A program made the translations under genes and the position numbers. The notes beneath the pieces are model-generated. The model was not told the origin of the DNA. It saw only the letters and a program-made list of their open reading frames with translations, and ran no database searches. Of a stretch of 64,000 nt of DNA, positions 35,553 to 44,486 are shown piece after piece (position 1 is the stretch's first letter; every line of letters starts with the position of its first letter). The stretch is from Halorussus aquaticus. GTDB lineage: Archaea; Halobacteriota; Halobacteria; Halobacteriales; Haladaptataceae. The stretch is taken from positions 372,001-436,000 of the forward strand of contig NZ_CP100400.1 of NCBI RefSeq assembly GCF_024218795.1. The letters run 5' to 3'.

Positions 35553-37343
35553 GTGAATCTGCTGGACTTTGCAGCATTTGGCGCACTCGTACTCGGCTGC
35601 GTCTGGCTCAGCACGATGGGACTCAGCCGGGCCTTTCGAGAGTTCCGAATCCACAACCACATTCGGACCAACGAGGTCACGAGTTCCCAAACCCTCCCGA
35701 CGACCGACCCGCCTCACGAAATCGAAGGCGTGGCCCGAGAACACGACGAGACTGTAACAACGCCGTTTACTGGAACTGAATGCTTGGCGTACACGTACGA
35801 AATCAGGAGGAGCGAAAATAGCACGTTTCACGTCGTGGACGAAGGTGGCGAGGCAGTTCCGTTCGTCGTCGAGGACGAAGAAGGTCGGGTGCTCGTCGAA
35901 GCGCCGGATGCGGATTTCAAACTGGACACGGACTACGCGGAAGTTGTCGGTCGATTTAGTGAGACTCCGGACGACGTTCGTGAGCAGGTGATGAAGACGC
36001 CCGAGCAAAACCGGCCGGACCTCTCAGCGGTTCCGAGTACCAAGCCCGGGAAGCTAATTGAGCGTCGTCTCGAAACCGGAGACGAAACGTACGTATACGG
36101 TAGCGGAACCCCGGCGGCCAGGGAGGGCCTGACCGCTCGACTCGGTAGCGACGGTGCCCCCATGTTCCTCGTCGGCGACGAGTCGGAGAGTACCACAGCG
36201 ATGCGCACTCTTGGCGTCGGTTCGGCCTACCTACTCGGTGGACTCTTCTTCCTTGTTGGCATCTGGGCGATGGTCGACTTCTCTCTCCCGAGTTTCCTGC
36301 ACTTTCCGCTCGTTTTTACTCTTCGCTCCGTCCTTCTGGCCGTTTTCTCACTCGGACTCGGCGCTGTCGATTTGGTGGCACGCATACTGTTAGCCTATTT
36401 GTTTGTCCACTTAATCCAGAGGGTTCTCGGTGGTTCGTGGATAGGATTCGTCGTCGGAGCCTCTGGTCTCGGTTTGTTCGCGTGGAAGTTCCGAAACCAC
36501 TACGCTATCCAAAATTTCTTTTGGCGACCGCCAGTCCTCTGGCCGGCGGTACACGAACAGTATTTAGCACCGACAATCGCCAAGGTTCTCGGCCCCTCGG
36601 GGACCGTTCCGTGGGTCGCTGTCGGCGGAACGTTCCTCGGCGTCGGAATTACCGTCGGAATTCTATTTACTGCCTACGGACAGTATGCTCGTGGTCGTCG
36701 GATTCAGGCCGGTTCTGTTCAGAACGTCGCTTCCGTCGCGGAGTCCGACTCTCCGGACGAGGTCCGTGGCGTTGTCGAGCGACACGAGGAGGTTTTGACC
36801 GCACCCATCTCCGGAACTGAATGCGTCGCGTACGGTCTGGAGGCTGCCGAGAATCCAGCAGACGAGGAACCGAGTCCGCGAAAGTTCTCCGATACGCACG
36901 CCGTCGCGTTTGCGGTGAAAGACGAAAGCGGTCGTCTGCTCGTAGACGACGAGAACCCGAAACTGTACCTGCAGCAGACGGCCAAACGCGACTTTGAACC
37001 TGACGAATACGTTCCCGGTACTATCCGCACTCGGAACGCTTCGATGTCGGACGGGACCGAGATTCCGGGGCAAGCACCCGACGATGGACTTCGAATCGTC
37101 GAAAGTTGCCTCGAACCGGGTACGAACGTGTTCGCTCGCGGGTACCGAAAGGACGTGGACGACGACATCGACTCGGTGGGCCGCTTTGTACAGTCCGGAG
37201 GATACACCCTGTTACTCTCTGACGTCGATAACGCTAAACTGGCGGCACACTTTGTCGGAGTTGCCCGCAGGAAGGCCGTCCTCGCCCTCGTTGTTCTCGG
37301 TATCGTTATCTTCGGCCTTTACACGGGTGGGTATCTCGTTTGA
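35553..37343 (+). CDS. Membrane protein with two GIDE-like domains
   Basis: A 596-residue protein. Two homologous soluble modules (about residues 45-205 and 370-565) each hold a conserved TPFTGTECLAYTYEI or APISGTECVAYGLEA motif and later VYGS or FARG segments near the module end, like the GIDE/BAM domain of the eukaryotic ligase MUL1/MULAN and its prokaryotic relatives. Hydrophobic segments flank them: about 4-22, several between about 215 and 365, and 570-593. No RING or catalytic domain is seen. The start is GTG 35553, 23 nt after the TATA box; TTG/GTG codons just upstream overlap that box. Base composition is less GC-rich than that of moeA. Function unknown. Confidence 0.75.
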   Translation: MNLLDFAAFGALVLGCVWLSTMGLSRAFREFRIHNHIRTNEVTSSQTLPTTDPPHEIEGVAREHDETVTTPFTGTECLAYTYEIRRSENSTFHVVDEGGEAVPFVVEDEEGRVLVEAPDADFKLDTDYAEVVGRFSETPDDVREQVMKTPEQNRPDLSAVPSTKPGKLIERRLETGDETYVYGSGTPAAREGLTARLGSDGAPMFLVGDESESTTAMRTLGVGSAYLLGGLFFLVGIWAMVDFSLPSFLHFPLVFTLRSVLLAVFSLGLGAVDLVARILLAYLFVHLIQRVLGGSWIGFVVGASGLGLFAWKFRNHYAIQNFFWRPPVLWPAVHEQYLAPTIAKVLGPSGTVPWVAVGGTFLGVGITVGILFTAYGQYARGRRIQAGSVQNVASVAESDSPDEVRGVVERHEEVLTAPISGTECVAYGLEAAENPADEEPSPRKFSDTHAVAFAVKDESGRLLVDDENPKLYLQQTAKRDFEPDEYVPGTIRTRNASMSDGTEIPGQAPDDGLRIVESCLEPGTNVFARGYRKDVDDDIDSVGRFVQSGGYTLLLSDVDNAKLAAHFVGVARRKAVLALVVLGIVIFGLYTGGYLV

Positions 37344-37419
37344 GGCGTTCGCGTGCCTCGCCGACGCGTGTCTTGTCCTTGAATCCGGACTCCTTGCAGT
37401 CCGGTTGCTCGTCGGCCAT
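37343..37419 (-). pseudogene. Orphan copy of the moeA 5' end
   Basis: 77 bp match the first 77 bp of moeA (35185-35261) at 71 positions by hand alignment, in the same orientation, with only two differences in the first 68. The reading frame starts MADEQPDCKESGFKDKTRVGEAR, then runs into antisense of the GIDE gene whose TGA (37341-37343) touches the break. Upstream (37420-37460) even the moeA leader text (GCGG..CAAAAA..GTGTGGG) is kept. It is a fragment left by tandem duplication. Confidence 0.85.
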
Positions 37420-37495
37420 AAGTAGAACGGCCGTCCGCGGGCAAAAACGTGTGGGAACGAGACCTTTTCGCTCCCGGAGGCAGTATTTTCACAAA

Positions 37496-37505
37496 ATTTT
37501 ATCTT
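37496..37505 (+). promoter_or_regulatory. TATA box of the second GIDE-domain gene
   Basis: ATTTTATCTT lies 23-32 nt before ATG 37528, and it has the same core as the box at 35521. Confidence 0.55.
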
Positions 37506-37527
37506 AGGATAGTGTATTAGGAGAAGT

Positions 37528-38367
37528 ATGTTCGAGTTTCTCATTAGGCTATTCTTTGTCGCGTTTGAGATACTATTCGGTAGAATAGCTCCTGCAGTTA
37601 TTCCCTTGTTGGGCGTCTACGGTGTATTTTTAGGCCTCAGAGACTTAAGTACTTATTTTCGATATATTAGGGGTCTCGACGAAAATCCATTAGACGAGAT
37701 TCGTCACCACGACCAGTTACAGGAAATGTCGGGGAGAGTTTCTCCCCGTGAAGAGACTCTTACTGCACCGTTCTCCCGCTCGGAGTCCGTCGCTTACGAG
37801 TACAAAATCAGAGAAGTGAACCAAAACGGAGCGACGGTTTCGTTGGATTCGGGAACCGTTACTGTCCCTTTCGAGATTTCCGATCGTAATGATAACGCCG
37901 TCCTCGTCCGGCCGGAAGGCGCAGACTTACGATTTGGGAAGACCTCCGACTACAGAGTGTCGAAGTTTGACGAGGTTCCCGAACCAGTTCGTGCGTTCGT
38001 CGAGTCTGGAGTGCCGGAAGAGAAGGCGTCCCGAGAACTCGACCTCGAAGCGGATGACGTGAGTCTCAGTAATTCTTTCGACCGAGACTTCTCCGAACTG
38101 CGAATCGAACCCGGTGAAAAAGTATACGTGTACGGGGAGCCGATGACGGACGAGGATGCAGAGTTCGACTCGATTCTAGAAGTCGGTGACGGAGACGAGA
38201 CGCCGTTCATCATTACCCACGGCTATGATGGCCCCGGTGGTCGAGTCATCGTCAAAAGTGGCGTATCAAAAATAGCCAGTGGAATTCTCGTCATCGTCTC
38301 GTTCTTCTGGTTCTTCGGCTCACCGATTGAATTTCTTGAATATCTGTTCTCACCACCGATCTGGTGA
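37528..38367 (+). CDS. Membrane protein with one GIDE-like domain
   Basis: A 279-residue protein with an N-terminal hydrophobic region (residues about 4-38), one GIDE-like module (about 55-245; APFSRSESVAYEYKIREVN is the signature and EKVYVYGEP the late conserved strand) and a C-terminal membrane helix (about 250-275). Its module aligns with both modules of the protein at 35553-37343. It has lower GC than surrounding genes. Start ATG 37528. Eukaryotic GIDE proteins act at membranes; the archaeal role is unknown. Confidence 0.72.
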   Translation: MFEFLIRLFFVAFEILFGRIAPAVIPLLGVYGVFLGLRDLSTYFRYIRGLDENPLDEIRHHDQLQEMSGRVSPREETLTAPFSRSESVAYEYKIREVNQNGATVSLDSGTVTVPFEISDRNDNAVLVRPEGADLRFGKTSDYRVSKFDEVPEPVRAFVESGVPEEKASRELDLEADDVSLSNSFDRDFSELRIEPGEKVYVYGEPMTDEDAEFDSILEVGDGDETPFIITHGYDGPGGRVIVKSGVSKIASGILVIVSFFWFFGSPIEFLEYLFSPPIW

Positions 38368-38426
38368 TGAGAGAACTCGCAGGCCGGACCACACCCTTTT
38401 TCGCCCCTCCGTCCTAACACGAAGGT

Positions 38427-38783
38427 ATGTCAGCGCTTCGTGAGGCCATGCGGGAGTTGCCGGACGCGGTGTTCGCCGACCTGCTGGAGAGCGACGACGC
38501 CTACCTGCTGGTCGTCGATCTCCCGGGTTCGAACGAGGAGACGGTGGACGTGAGCGTCACCGACGGGCGACTCGAAATCGAGGCGCGCCGGGAGAAGGAC
38601 GTACCGATGGAGTTCTCGTACCTGCAGGAGGAGCGGTCGCTGTTCCTCGACGCCGACCTGCCGTTGCCGCCGGACGCCACCGGCGCGGATGCGGAAGCGT
38701 CCATCGACCGAGGCGTACTGGAACTGCGCCTGCCCAAGCGCGACGCCACGCCGGAGCAGGAAATCCACATCGAGAGTCGGTGA
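38427..38783 (+). CDS. hsp20: Hsp20/alpha-crystallin family small heat shock protein
   Basis: A 118-residue alpha-crystallin domain protein. DAYLLVVDLPGSNEETVDVSVTDGRLEIEARRE is the typical first sheet and ASIDRGVLELRLPKRD the A-x-x-x-x-G-V-L-x-L signature. The flanking arms are short, as in many haloarchaeal Hsp20 proteins; it probably holds unfolded proteins in an oligomer. It is followed by the kinase-like gene after 9 bp. Confidence 0.88.
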   Translation: MSALREAMRELPDAVFADLLESDDAYLLVVDLPGSNEETVDVSVTDGRLEIEARREKDVPMEFSYLQEERSLFLDADLPLPPDATGADAEASIDRGVLELRLPKRDATPEQEIHIESR

Positions 38784-38800
38784 CCACGCGAGGTGGTCAC
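38780..38800. other. Hairpin spanning hsp20 stop and ubiB start
   Basis: GTGACCA at 38780-38786 and TGGTCAC at 38794-38800 are perfect complements with a 7-nt loop. The hsp20 TGA (38781-38783) lies in the left arm and the likely GTG start (38793) of the next gene lies at the right arm. It could attenuate or couple translation of the downstream gene. Confidence 0.4.
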
Positions 38801-40466
38801 ACTGGTTAACCTCCGTGCGTACCGGCGGTTCTTCGTCGTCGCGTACCACTTCCTGCCGCTCCTGCTCAGTTACGCCCGCGACAGACGCCGGTACCTGCTG
38901 TTCGGCAGTCCGCGCCGCGTCGATAGCCAGACCCGGGTCGAGCGCGCGAACACCTTACTGGAGTCGTTGCTGACGCTCGGCCCGACGTTCATCAAACTCG
39001 GCCAACTCCTCTCGACTCGTCCCGACGTTCTGCCGCCCGAGTACGTGGACGTGCTGTCGAAGCTACAGGACGAGGTGCCGCCCGCGCCGTGGGCCGGAGC
39101 GCGGGCCGTCCTCGAAGACGAACTCGGGCCGGTCGAGGAGCACTTCGACGACTTCGACACCGACGCCATCTCCGGCGCGAGTCTGGGGCAGGTCTACACC
39201 GCGAAAATAGACGGCGAGGAGGTGGCCGTGAAGATTCGACGGCCGGACATCGAGGACCTGGTGAACGCCGACCTGCGCGTGATTCGGTGGTCGCTGCCCC
39301 TCCTGCTCCGGTTCCTCGGCCAAGCGCGTGCGTTCTCGCTGGAGAACCTCGCCGACGAGTTCGCCCGCACGATTCGACAGGAGATGGACTACGAACGGGA
39401 GGCCGCCATGCTCGAAGAGATTCGTTCGAACTTCGAGGGCGACGACGCCGTGGCGATTCCGGCGGTGTTCGACTCCCACTCCGGGCCGCGCGTGTTGACG
39501 ATGGAGTACGTCTCCGGGACCAAGATAAACGACGTGGAGCAACTCGACGCCATGGGGGTGGACCGCCACGAACTCGCGGTCAACCTCCAGCGTGCCTACC
39601 TCCAGATGCTGCTCGAAGACGGGGTGTTCCACGCCGACCCGCACCCCGGTAACCTCTCGGTGCGCGAGGACGGCACCATCGTCTTCTACGACTTCGGCAT
39701 GTCGGGCCGGGTGGACGAGTTCGTCCAGAACAAGATAATCGACTTCTACATCGCCGTCGCCAATCAAGACATCGACGGGATTCTGGACGCACTCGTCGAG
39801 ATGGGGACGCTCAGTCCCGAGGCCGACCGGGCGACGATGGGGAAGGTGATGGAACTCGCCATCGAGGACGCCCGCGGCGAGGACATCGAGACCTACCGCG
39901 TCCAGCAGATAGTCGGACAGGTCGAGGACACCATCTACGAGTTCCCCCTGCGTCTGCCCTCGAACCTCGCGCTGGTCCTGCGAGTCGCCACCGTGGTCGA
40001 GGGCGTCTGCGTCACGCTGGACCCCGACTTCGACTTCATCTCGGTGGCGACCGACTACCTGACCGAGCAGGGCTACCGCGAGGAGTCGATAAAGCAGTTC
40101 GCCAGCGAGACCGGCGACCAGATTCAGCGGTCGGTTCAGTCGTCGGTCCGCGTCCCGCCGAAACTGGAGAGCGCGCTGGACCGCATCGACCGCGAGGACT
40201 TCCACATCCGGGCCGACGTCGAGGACGGGAGCGACGTGTTCGAGGTGCTGGCCAAGCGCCTCGTCTACGGGATGCTGTTGGCCTCCGGCGCGTTCTCGAC
40301 CGCGTTCCTCTACGCGCTGACGAACGTCGAGGCGGCGGCGGTCGCGGGCGTCTTCTCGGTGGGCGTCGCGGCCCTGCTCTACCGGACCTTCCGCCAGCGC
40401 AAGGGGACGCGAGTGACCCCGCAGTTCACGCGCCACGAGATGCGACAGCGCCGTGGCGGAGACTGA
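38793..40466 (+). CDS. ABC1/AarF/UbiB-type atypical protein kinase
   Basis: A 557-residue UbiB-family protein. It carries the family's FIKLGQLLSTRPDVLPPEYV (KxGQ-type) segment, ASLGQVYTAKIDG (ala/gly loop and VAVKI lysine), HADPHPGNLSV and YDFGMSGR motifs. Two hydrophobic helices stand near the C-terminus (about 490-535). Members support quinone or lipid metabolism through ATP hydrolysis. Start GTG 38793; the hsp20 gene is 9 bp upstream and the next gene overlaps its stop, so these three probably form one operon. Confidence 0.88.
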   Translation: MVTLVNLRAYRRFFVVAYHFLPLLLSYARDRRRYLLFGSPRRVDSQTRVERANTLLESLLTLGPTFIKLGQLLSTRPDVLPPEYVDVLSKLQDEVPPAPWAGARAVLEDELGPVEEHFDDFDTDAISGASLGQVYTAKIDGEEVAVKIRRPDIEDLVNADLRVIRWSLPLLLRFLGQARAFSLENLADEFARTIRQEMDYEREAAMLEEIRSNFEGDDAVAIPAVFDSHSGPRVLTMEYVSGTKINDVEQLDAMGVDRHELAVNLQRAYLQMLLEDGVFHADPHPGNLSVREDGTIVFYDFGMSGRVDEFVQNKIIDFYIAVANQDIDGILDALVEMGTLSPEADRATMGKVMELAIEDARGEDIETYRVQQIVGQVEDTIYEFPLRLPSNLALVLRVATVVEGVCVTLDPDFDFISVATDYLTEQGYREESIKQFASETGDQIQRSVQSSVRVPPKLESALDRIDREDFHIRADVEDGSDVFEVLAKRLVYGMLLASGAFSTAFLYALTNVEAAAVAGVFSVGVAALLYRTFRQRKGTRVTPQFTRHEMRQRRGGD

Positions 40467-40894
40467 TGACCGACACCCGGCCCGAACCCTCCGCGAACAC
40501 CGACACCATCACGGTGACCGACGACGGTGCAGAGACTGGCACTAACGCGGATACCGACGACGGCGCGACCACTACCGACACCGCCGCCTGGTGGTGGACG
40601 CTCGTGGCCCTGAACCTCGCGGTGTTCGCCGCGTTGTTCGTCCGGAACGAAACGGCCCTCGCGATTCCCCCGTCGCTCGAATGGGTGCAGTTTCTGCTGG
40701 GAACCGTCGCGCTGACCGCTCCGGCAGTCGTCGCCATCGCAGTCCACTTCGACCGGAAGTTCGTCGCCGCGGTGTCCGACTGGAACCCCCGGTCCGAGTA
40801 CATCCTGCTCGGCGTGGCGATGTGGGTCGGTATCGGCGTTCCGCTGGCCGTGCTGTACCTCTATCGACGCCGCCAGTACGTCGGCGTCCCGTGA
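40466..40894 (+). CDS. Small integral membrane protein, unknown function
   Basis: A 142-residue protein with a Thr/Asp-rich acidic N-terminus (1-45) and about three membrane helices (46-62, 75-97, 112-132), ending YLYRRRQYVGVP. Its ATG overlaps the TGA of the kinase gene by one base (TGATG), so it is translationally coupled. I do not recognise the family. Confidence 0.65.
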   Translation: MTDTRPEPSANTDTITVTDDGAETGTNADTDDGATTTDTAAWWWTLVALNLAVFAALFVRNETALAIPPSLEWVQFLLGTVALTAPAVVAIAVHFDRKFVAAVSDWNPRSEYILLGVAMWVGIGVPLAVLYLYRRRQYVGVP

Positions 40895-41010
40895 AACGAC
40901 TCCGTTCTGAACAGTCTTCCGTCGTGGTCTCTCGGGCCGTTCTCCGGTGGTCTTTCGACCGTCCTCTCCCGGACAGATTCACCGTCAGTCCCGTCGTTCC
41001 CCGACCGCTG

Positions 41011-41044
41011 TTTTAGGATAGCCAAAAACAGTTTCGCTTTTTGG
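41011..41044. promoter_or_regulatory. DtxR-like palindrome and hairpin upstream of the ZIP transporter
   Basis: TTTTAGG-ATAG-CCAAAAA (41011-41028) is palindromic with one mismatch and resembles the DtxR/IdeR-type operator core (TTAGG..CCTAA). The CCAAAAA arm is also the left half of a second perfect inverted repeat with TTTTTGG at 41038-41044. The TATA-like CTTTTTTAC (41049-41057) follows directly, with ATG 41080 about 25 nt later. Metal-responsive repression of the transporter is a reasonable guess. Confidence 0.45.
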
Positions 41045-41079
41045 GAACTCTTTTTTACCAGTAGTGAGAACGGTCGTAC

Positions 41080-42039
41080 ATGGGACTACTGCAGAACCTC
41101 GTGTTGGTGTTCGTCGCGGGACTCGTGACGGCGCTCGCGACGGGACTCGGCGCGCTCCCGTTCTTCGTGGTAGACGACTTCAGCGACCGGTGGAACGTGG
41201 CGCTGTGGGGCCTCGCGTCGGGCATCATGGTGTCGGCGTCGCTGTTCGGACTCGTGAACGAGGGGTTGGCCTACGCGTCCGGCGGGTTCCCGACCCTGAT
41301 GGTCGGCGGCCTGCTCGCTGGCGTCGCGCTCGTGGAAGTCGCCGACTGGGCGCTCGACGCCGTCGATATAGAAGGTGGTGACGAGCGCGGCCATGCCGCG
41401 GAGTCTGAGCGCGGCCATGCCGCGGACACCGCGGACGGTCACGCCGTGGACGACGGACACGCTCACGGGACGGAAGCGGTCCACACCGACGGCGGTGGTC
41501 ACGGCCACGGCGACCACGCGCTGGAGGCCGAGGCGTTCGCGGAGGGCGACCTCCGGAAACTCGTCCTCATCCTCGGCATCCTGACCGTCCACAGTTTCCC
41601 CGAAGGAGTCGCGGTGGGCGTCTCGTTCGCGGAGTTGGGCCTCGAAGGCGGCATCCCCGTTCTCGGGTTCTCGGTGCCCCTGCTGGCGGTGTTCATGACC
41701 ATCGCCATCTCCATCCACAACGTCCCGGAGGGACTGGCGGTCTCCATCCCGATGCGCGCGATGGACGTGAGCAAGTGGCGGATGGTCGGCGCGGCGGTGT
41801 TCTCGAGTCTCCCCCAACCCATCGGCGCGGTCGTCGCCTTCGCGTTCGTCCGGTGGGCTAAAGAGTTCCTCCCCTTCGGCTTCGGATTCGCCGCGGGTGC
41901 GATGATATATCTGGTCGTCACCGAGTTCGTCCCCGAGGCGCTGGAGACCGGCGAGGAACTGCCGGGCGAGGGCCACAAGGAACTGCTGGTCGGACTCGCT
42001 CTCGGCGTCGCGGCGATGGTCCCGCTGATGTACGTGTGA
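41080..42039 (+). CDS. ZIP family metal transporter
   Basis: A 319-residue ZIP carrier, likely moving Zn2+, Mn2+ or Fe2+. Conserved helix IV motif is HSFPEGVAVGVSF (residues about 169-181) and helix V motif is IHNVPEGLAVSIP (about 211-223). Between helices III and IV lies a histidine-rich loop (about 100-150; HAAESERGH, HAVDDGHAHG, GGGHGHGDH) that may collect metal. Start ATG 41080. A DtxR-like palindrome lies upstream. Confidence 0.9.
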   Translation: MGLLQNLVLVFVAGLVTALATGLGALPFFVVDDFSDRWNVALWGLASGIMVSASLFGLVNEGLAYASGGFPTLMVGGLLAGVALVEVADWALDAVDIEGGDERGHAAESERGHAADTADGHAVDDGHAHGTEAVHTDGGGHGHGDHALEAEAFAEGDLRKLVLILGILTVHSFPEGVAVGVSFAELGLEGGIPVLGFSVPLLAVFMTIAISIHNVPEGLAVSIPMRAMDVSKWRMVGAAVFSSLPQPIGAVVAFAFVRWAKEFLPFGFGFAAGAMIYLVVTEFVPEALETGEELPGEGHKELLVGLALGVAAMVPLMYV

Positions 42040-42141
42040 GCGCCACTGCAAGACCGTAGCCTCGTTCTGCAAACGCTCGCTGCCGAACGAACGCCGGAAA
42101 ACGGTGATACGTCTCGGCTCTATCTGTATAGATAGATATAT

Positions 42142-42831
42142 GTGTGGTGTGTGCAACGACGAAACTTCTTGCGTTCGGCTGTGGCCGCAGGAGCGGCGAT
42201 GTCGGTCGCTGGCTGTGCAGGATACACGGTGGAGAAGAGCGACAAGATAGAGCAGAAGGAGGCGAAGATCGAGAATCAGTCGGCTCGAATCGAGGAGCTG
42301 AACGGCACGGTGGCCGACCTCGAATCGAAAGTCGAGTCGCTGAACTCGACGAACAACGAACTCGAGTCGACGGTCGAACAGACCAAGAAGGACCTCGACG
42401 CCGCGCGGAACAAGCAAGTTCTCTGCCTCTACAGTGCGGGGATGACGAACCTGAACTCCGGCATCGAATACTACAACAGCGCCATCGACCGGTTCAACGC
42501 CGGCAACACTCGCGGTTCGCGCGCCGACTTCAACGTCGCGTCCGGGTACTTCGGCAGCGCGACCACCGACTTCGGGCGCGCGGCCGAACGCGCGGGAGCG
42601 AGCGAGGCCGCCACAGTAAAGCAGTACGCCAAAGACGCCCAGCAGTACGCCAGCATCACCGCTCAGGAGTGCGCCGACTACCAGCAGGAGATGTACTACC
42701 GGCTCAAGGGTAACACGTCGAAGGCCGAGGAGTATCGGAGCAAGGCCGAGGCCCACAGGCAGAACGCCAAGAGCTACAAGGTCCGGGACCTCTCCGACCT
42801 CGAGGGCCGCCTCGGGACGACCATCGAGTGA
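42142..42831 (+). CDS. Tat lipoprotein with coiled coil
   Basis: A 229-residue predicted lipoprotein. The N-terminus MWCVQRRNFLRSAVAAGAA leads to a lipobox (SVAGC). Residues about 30-95 are a coiled coil (IEQKEAKIENQSARIEELNG), and the rest is helical and rich in Ala/Tyr (YYNSAIDRFNAGNTRGSRAD), resembling four-helix bundles. The start is GTG 42142 or GTG 42151; both precede the twin arginines. A GATAGATATATG stretch lies just upstream. Function unknown. Confidence 0.72.
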   Translation: MWCVQRRNFLRSAVAAGAAMSVAGCAGYTVEKSDKIEQKEAKIENQSARIEELNGTVADLESKVESLNSTNNELESTVEQTKKDLDAARNKQVLCLYSAGMTNLNSGIEYYNSAIDRFNAGNTRGSRADFNVASGYFGSATTDFGRAAERAGASEAATVKQYAKDAQQYASITAQECADYQQEMYYRLKGNTSKAEEYRSKAEAHRQNAKSYKVRDLSDLEGRLGTTIE

Positions 42832-42889
42832 GCGTCGGACCGCCCGGCGAACCGACCTGACTTTTATCCTCGGCACCGATAGACGCGTC

Positions 42890-44008
42890 GTGAACATCGC
42901 CCCATTCGAACTCGAACGCTGGTTCGCCGAGTACGAACACGAGGCCGACATCATGCTCGCCGAGAGCGGAATCCGGAGTCTGGAGGCCGACCGATTCGAC
43001 CTCGACCCCGGCAAACTCGACTACGTCATCCCGACCGACGGCGACCCCGAACTGCGCGCCGAAGTGGCCGACCGGTACGACAGGGAGGCCGACGAAGTGC
43101 TGTTCACCTGCGGCGCGCAGGAGGCCAACTTCCTCGCCTTCCTCGCGCTGATGGACGGTGACGAGGCGCTCGGCGGTGACGCCGCCGCGTCAGGGTCCGC
43201 CGACCAGACTCCCCACGCCGTCGTCGTCACGCCGACCTATCAGGCGCTCCACGCCGTGCCGGAGGCCCTCGGCGACGTGAGTCGCGTCTGGCTCGAACCG
43301 CCAGAGTGGGAACTCGACGTGGACGCCGTGGCCGACGCGATTCGGCCCGAAACGTCGGTGGTCGTCCTCAACAACCCGAACAACCCGACCGGGCGCTACC
43401 ACCCCGAGGAGAAAGTCCGGGAACTCTACGACGTCGCGGCCGACCACGACGCGTACCTGCTCTGCGACGAGGTGTACCGACTGCTCTCCGACGACCCGCT
43501 TCCGCCGGTGGCGAGCATGGGCGAGTACGGCATCAGTACCGCGAGTCTCACGAAGGCCTACGGCCTCGCTGGCCTGCGATTCGGCTGGATAGTCGGTCCG
43601 GAGGACGTCGTCGAACGGGCGTGGCAGTGGAAGGACTACACCACAATCTCGCCGTCGATCTTCGGTCAGCATCTCGCCGAGCAGGCGCTCGGCGAGCGCG
43701 AGCGAGCCATCCTCGACGAGAACCGCACGCTGGCCGCGCACAACTGCGAACGCGTCCGGGAGTTCGTCACCGAGTACGACCTGTCGTGGTACGACCCCGT
43801 CGGCGTCAACGGGTTCGTGTCGATTCCGGACGGGTTCGACGGGAGCAAGGAGTTCTGTCGGACGGTCGTCGAAGAGGAGAGCGTCGTCCTCGCGCCGGGC
43901 GAACTGTTCGGTTACGACGACTACTTCCGCATCGGATTCGGCCTGCCGACCGACGAACTCGAAGAGGGACTGTCCCGCGTCGGCGACTGCATCGAGCGTC
44001 ACGCGTAG
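42890..44008 (+). CDS. Class I/II pyridoxal-phosphate aminotransferase
   Basis: A 372-residue fold-type I aminotransferase. The PLP lysine is K222 in SLTKAYGLAGLRFGW, with NNPNNPTGRY at 161-170, LCDEVYR at 191-197 and the RIGFG arginine near the C-terminus. It resembles haloarchaeal aspartate/capreomycidine synthase-like aminotransferases, but its amino donor is not readable. Start GTG 42890 (VNIAPFELERWF). It is alone, with a leader of about 50 nt after the lipoprotein gene. Confidence 0.86.
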   Translation: MNIAPFELERWFAEYEHEADIMLAESGIRSLEADRFDLDPGKLDYVIPTDGDPELRAEVADRYDREADEVLFTCGAQEANFLAFLALMDGDEALGGDAAASGSADQTPHAVVVTPTYQALHAVPEALGDVSRVWLEPPEWELDVDAVADAIRPETSVVVLNNPNNPTGRYHPEEKVRELYDVAADHDAYLLCDEVYRLLSDDPLPPVASMGEYGISTASLTKAYGLAGLRFGWIVGPEDVVERAWQWKDYTTISPSIFGQHLAEQALGERERAILDENRTLAAHNCERVREFVTEYDLSWYDPVGVNGFVSIPDGFDGSKEFCRTVVEEESVVLAPGELFGYDDYFRIGFGLPTDELEEGLSRVGDCIERHA

Positions 44009-44213
44009 ACCGAACTGGTTCGCGGCGCGGCGGGATTCGAGAAACGGTCTCAGAATCGGTTTTAAAATTTCTGGGCGGTTCTAGTGCCTTAGTAAAACGT
44101 CTCTACCCCTCCGTGAAACGACGGGAAACCGGGGCGCGCGGAGTAAAACTCGCGAAATATCTCTAACGCTCTCACCGTTATATGGTGTCGGGACGCCAAG
44201 GGATGAACAAGCA

Positions 44214-44486
44214 ATGTCGAACGCGCCCTCCCCACTCGGTAACGAACGAACGATTCGGCTCCCAGACGACACTCGCTCCGAACTTCGAAACGGCGTGACG
44301 TCTACGCTCGGACGACTCGGCGCTCCGTTCCAGTTCGCCGGATTCTGGTCCGCCGTGGTCCTCCCGTTGACGTACCTCCCGATTCTCACTGGCGGTTTCA
44401 CCGCCGGGGAGCGCTCGACGTTCGCCGTCCTGCTCGCGCTCCACGCCCTCGCACTCGTCGCGGGTCACGGCTACCGGGGCGACTGA
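44214..44486 (+). CDS. Small membrane protein, unknown
   Basis: A 90-residue protein with two predicted helices (about 40-57 and 65-85) and an N-terminal 35-residue soluble arm ([18 protein letters not shown]). A TATA-like GTTATATGG at 44177-44185 lies about 30 nt upstream of ATG 44214, supporting a real leaderless gene. The AT-rich TTTTAAAATTT near 44060 is another promoter candidate. No family recognised. Confidence 0.6.
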   Translation: MSNAPSPLGNERTIRLPDDTRSELRNGVTSTLGRLGAPFQFAGFWSAVVLPLTYLPILTGGFTAGERSTFAVLLALHALALVAGHGYRGD

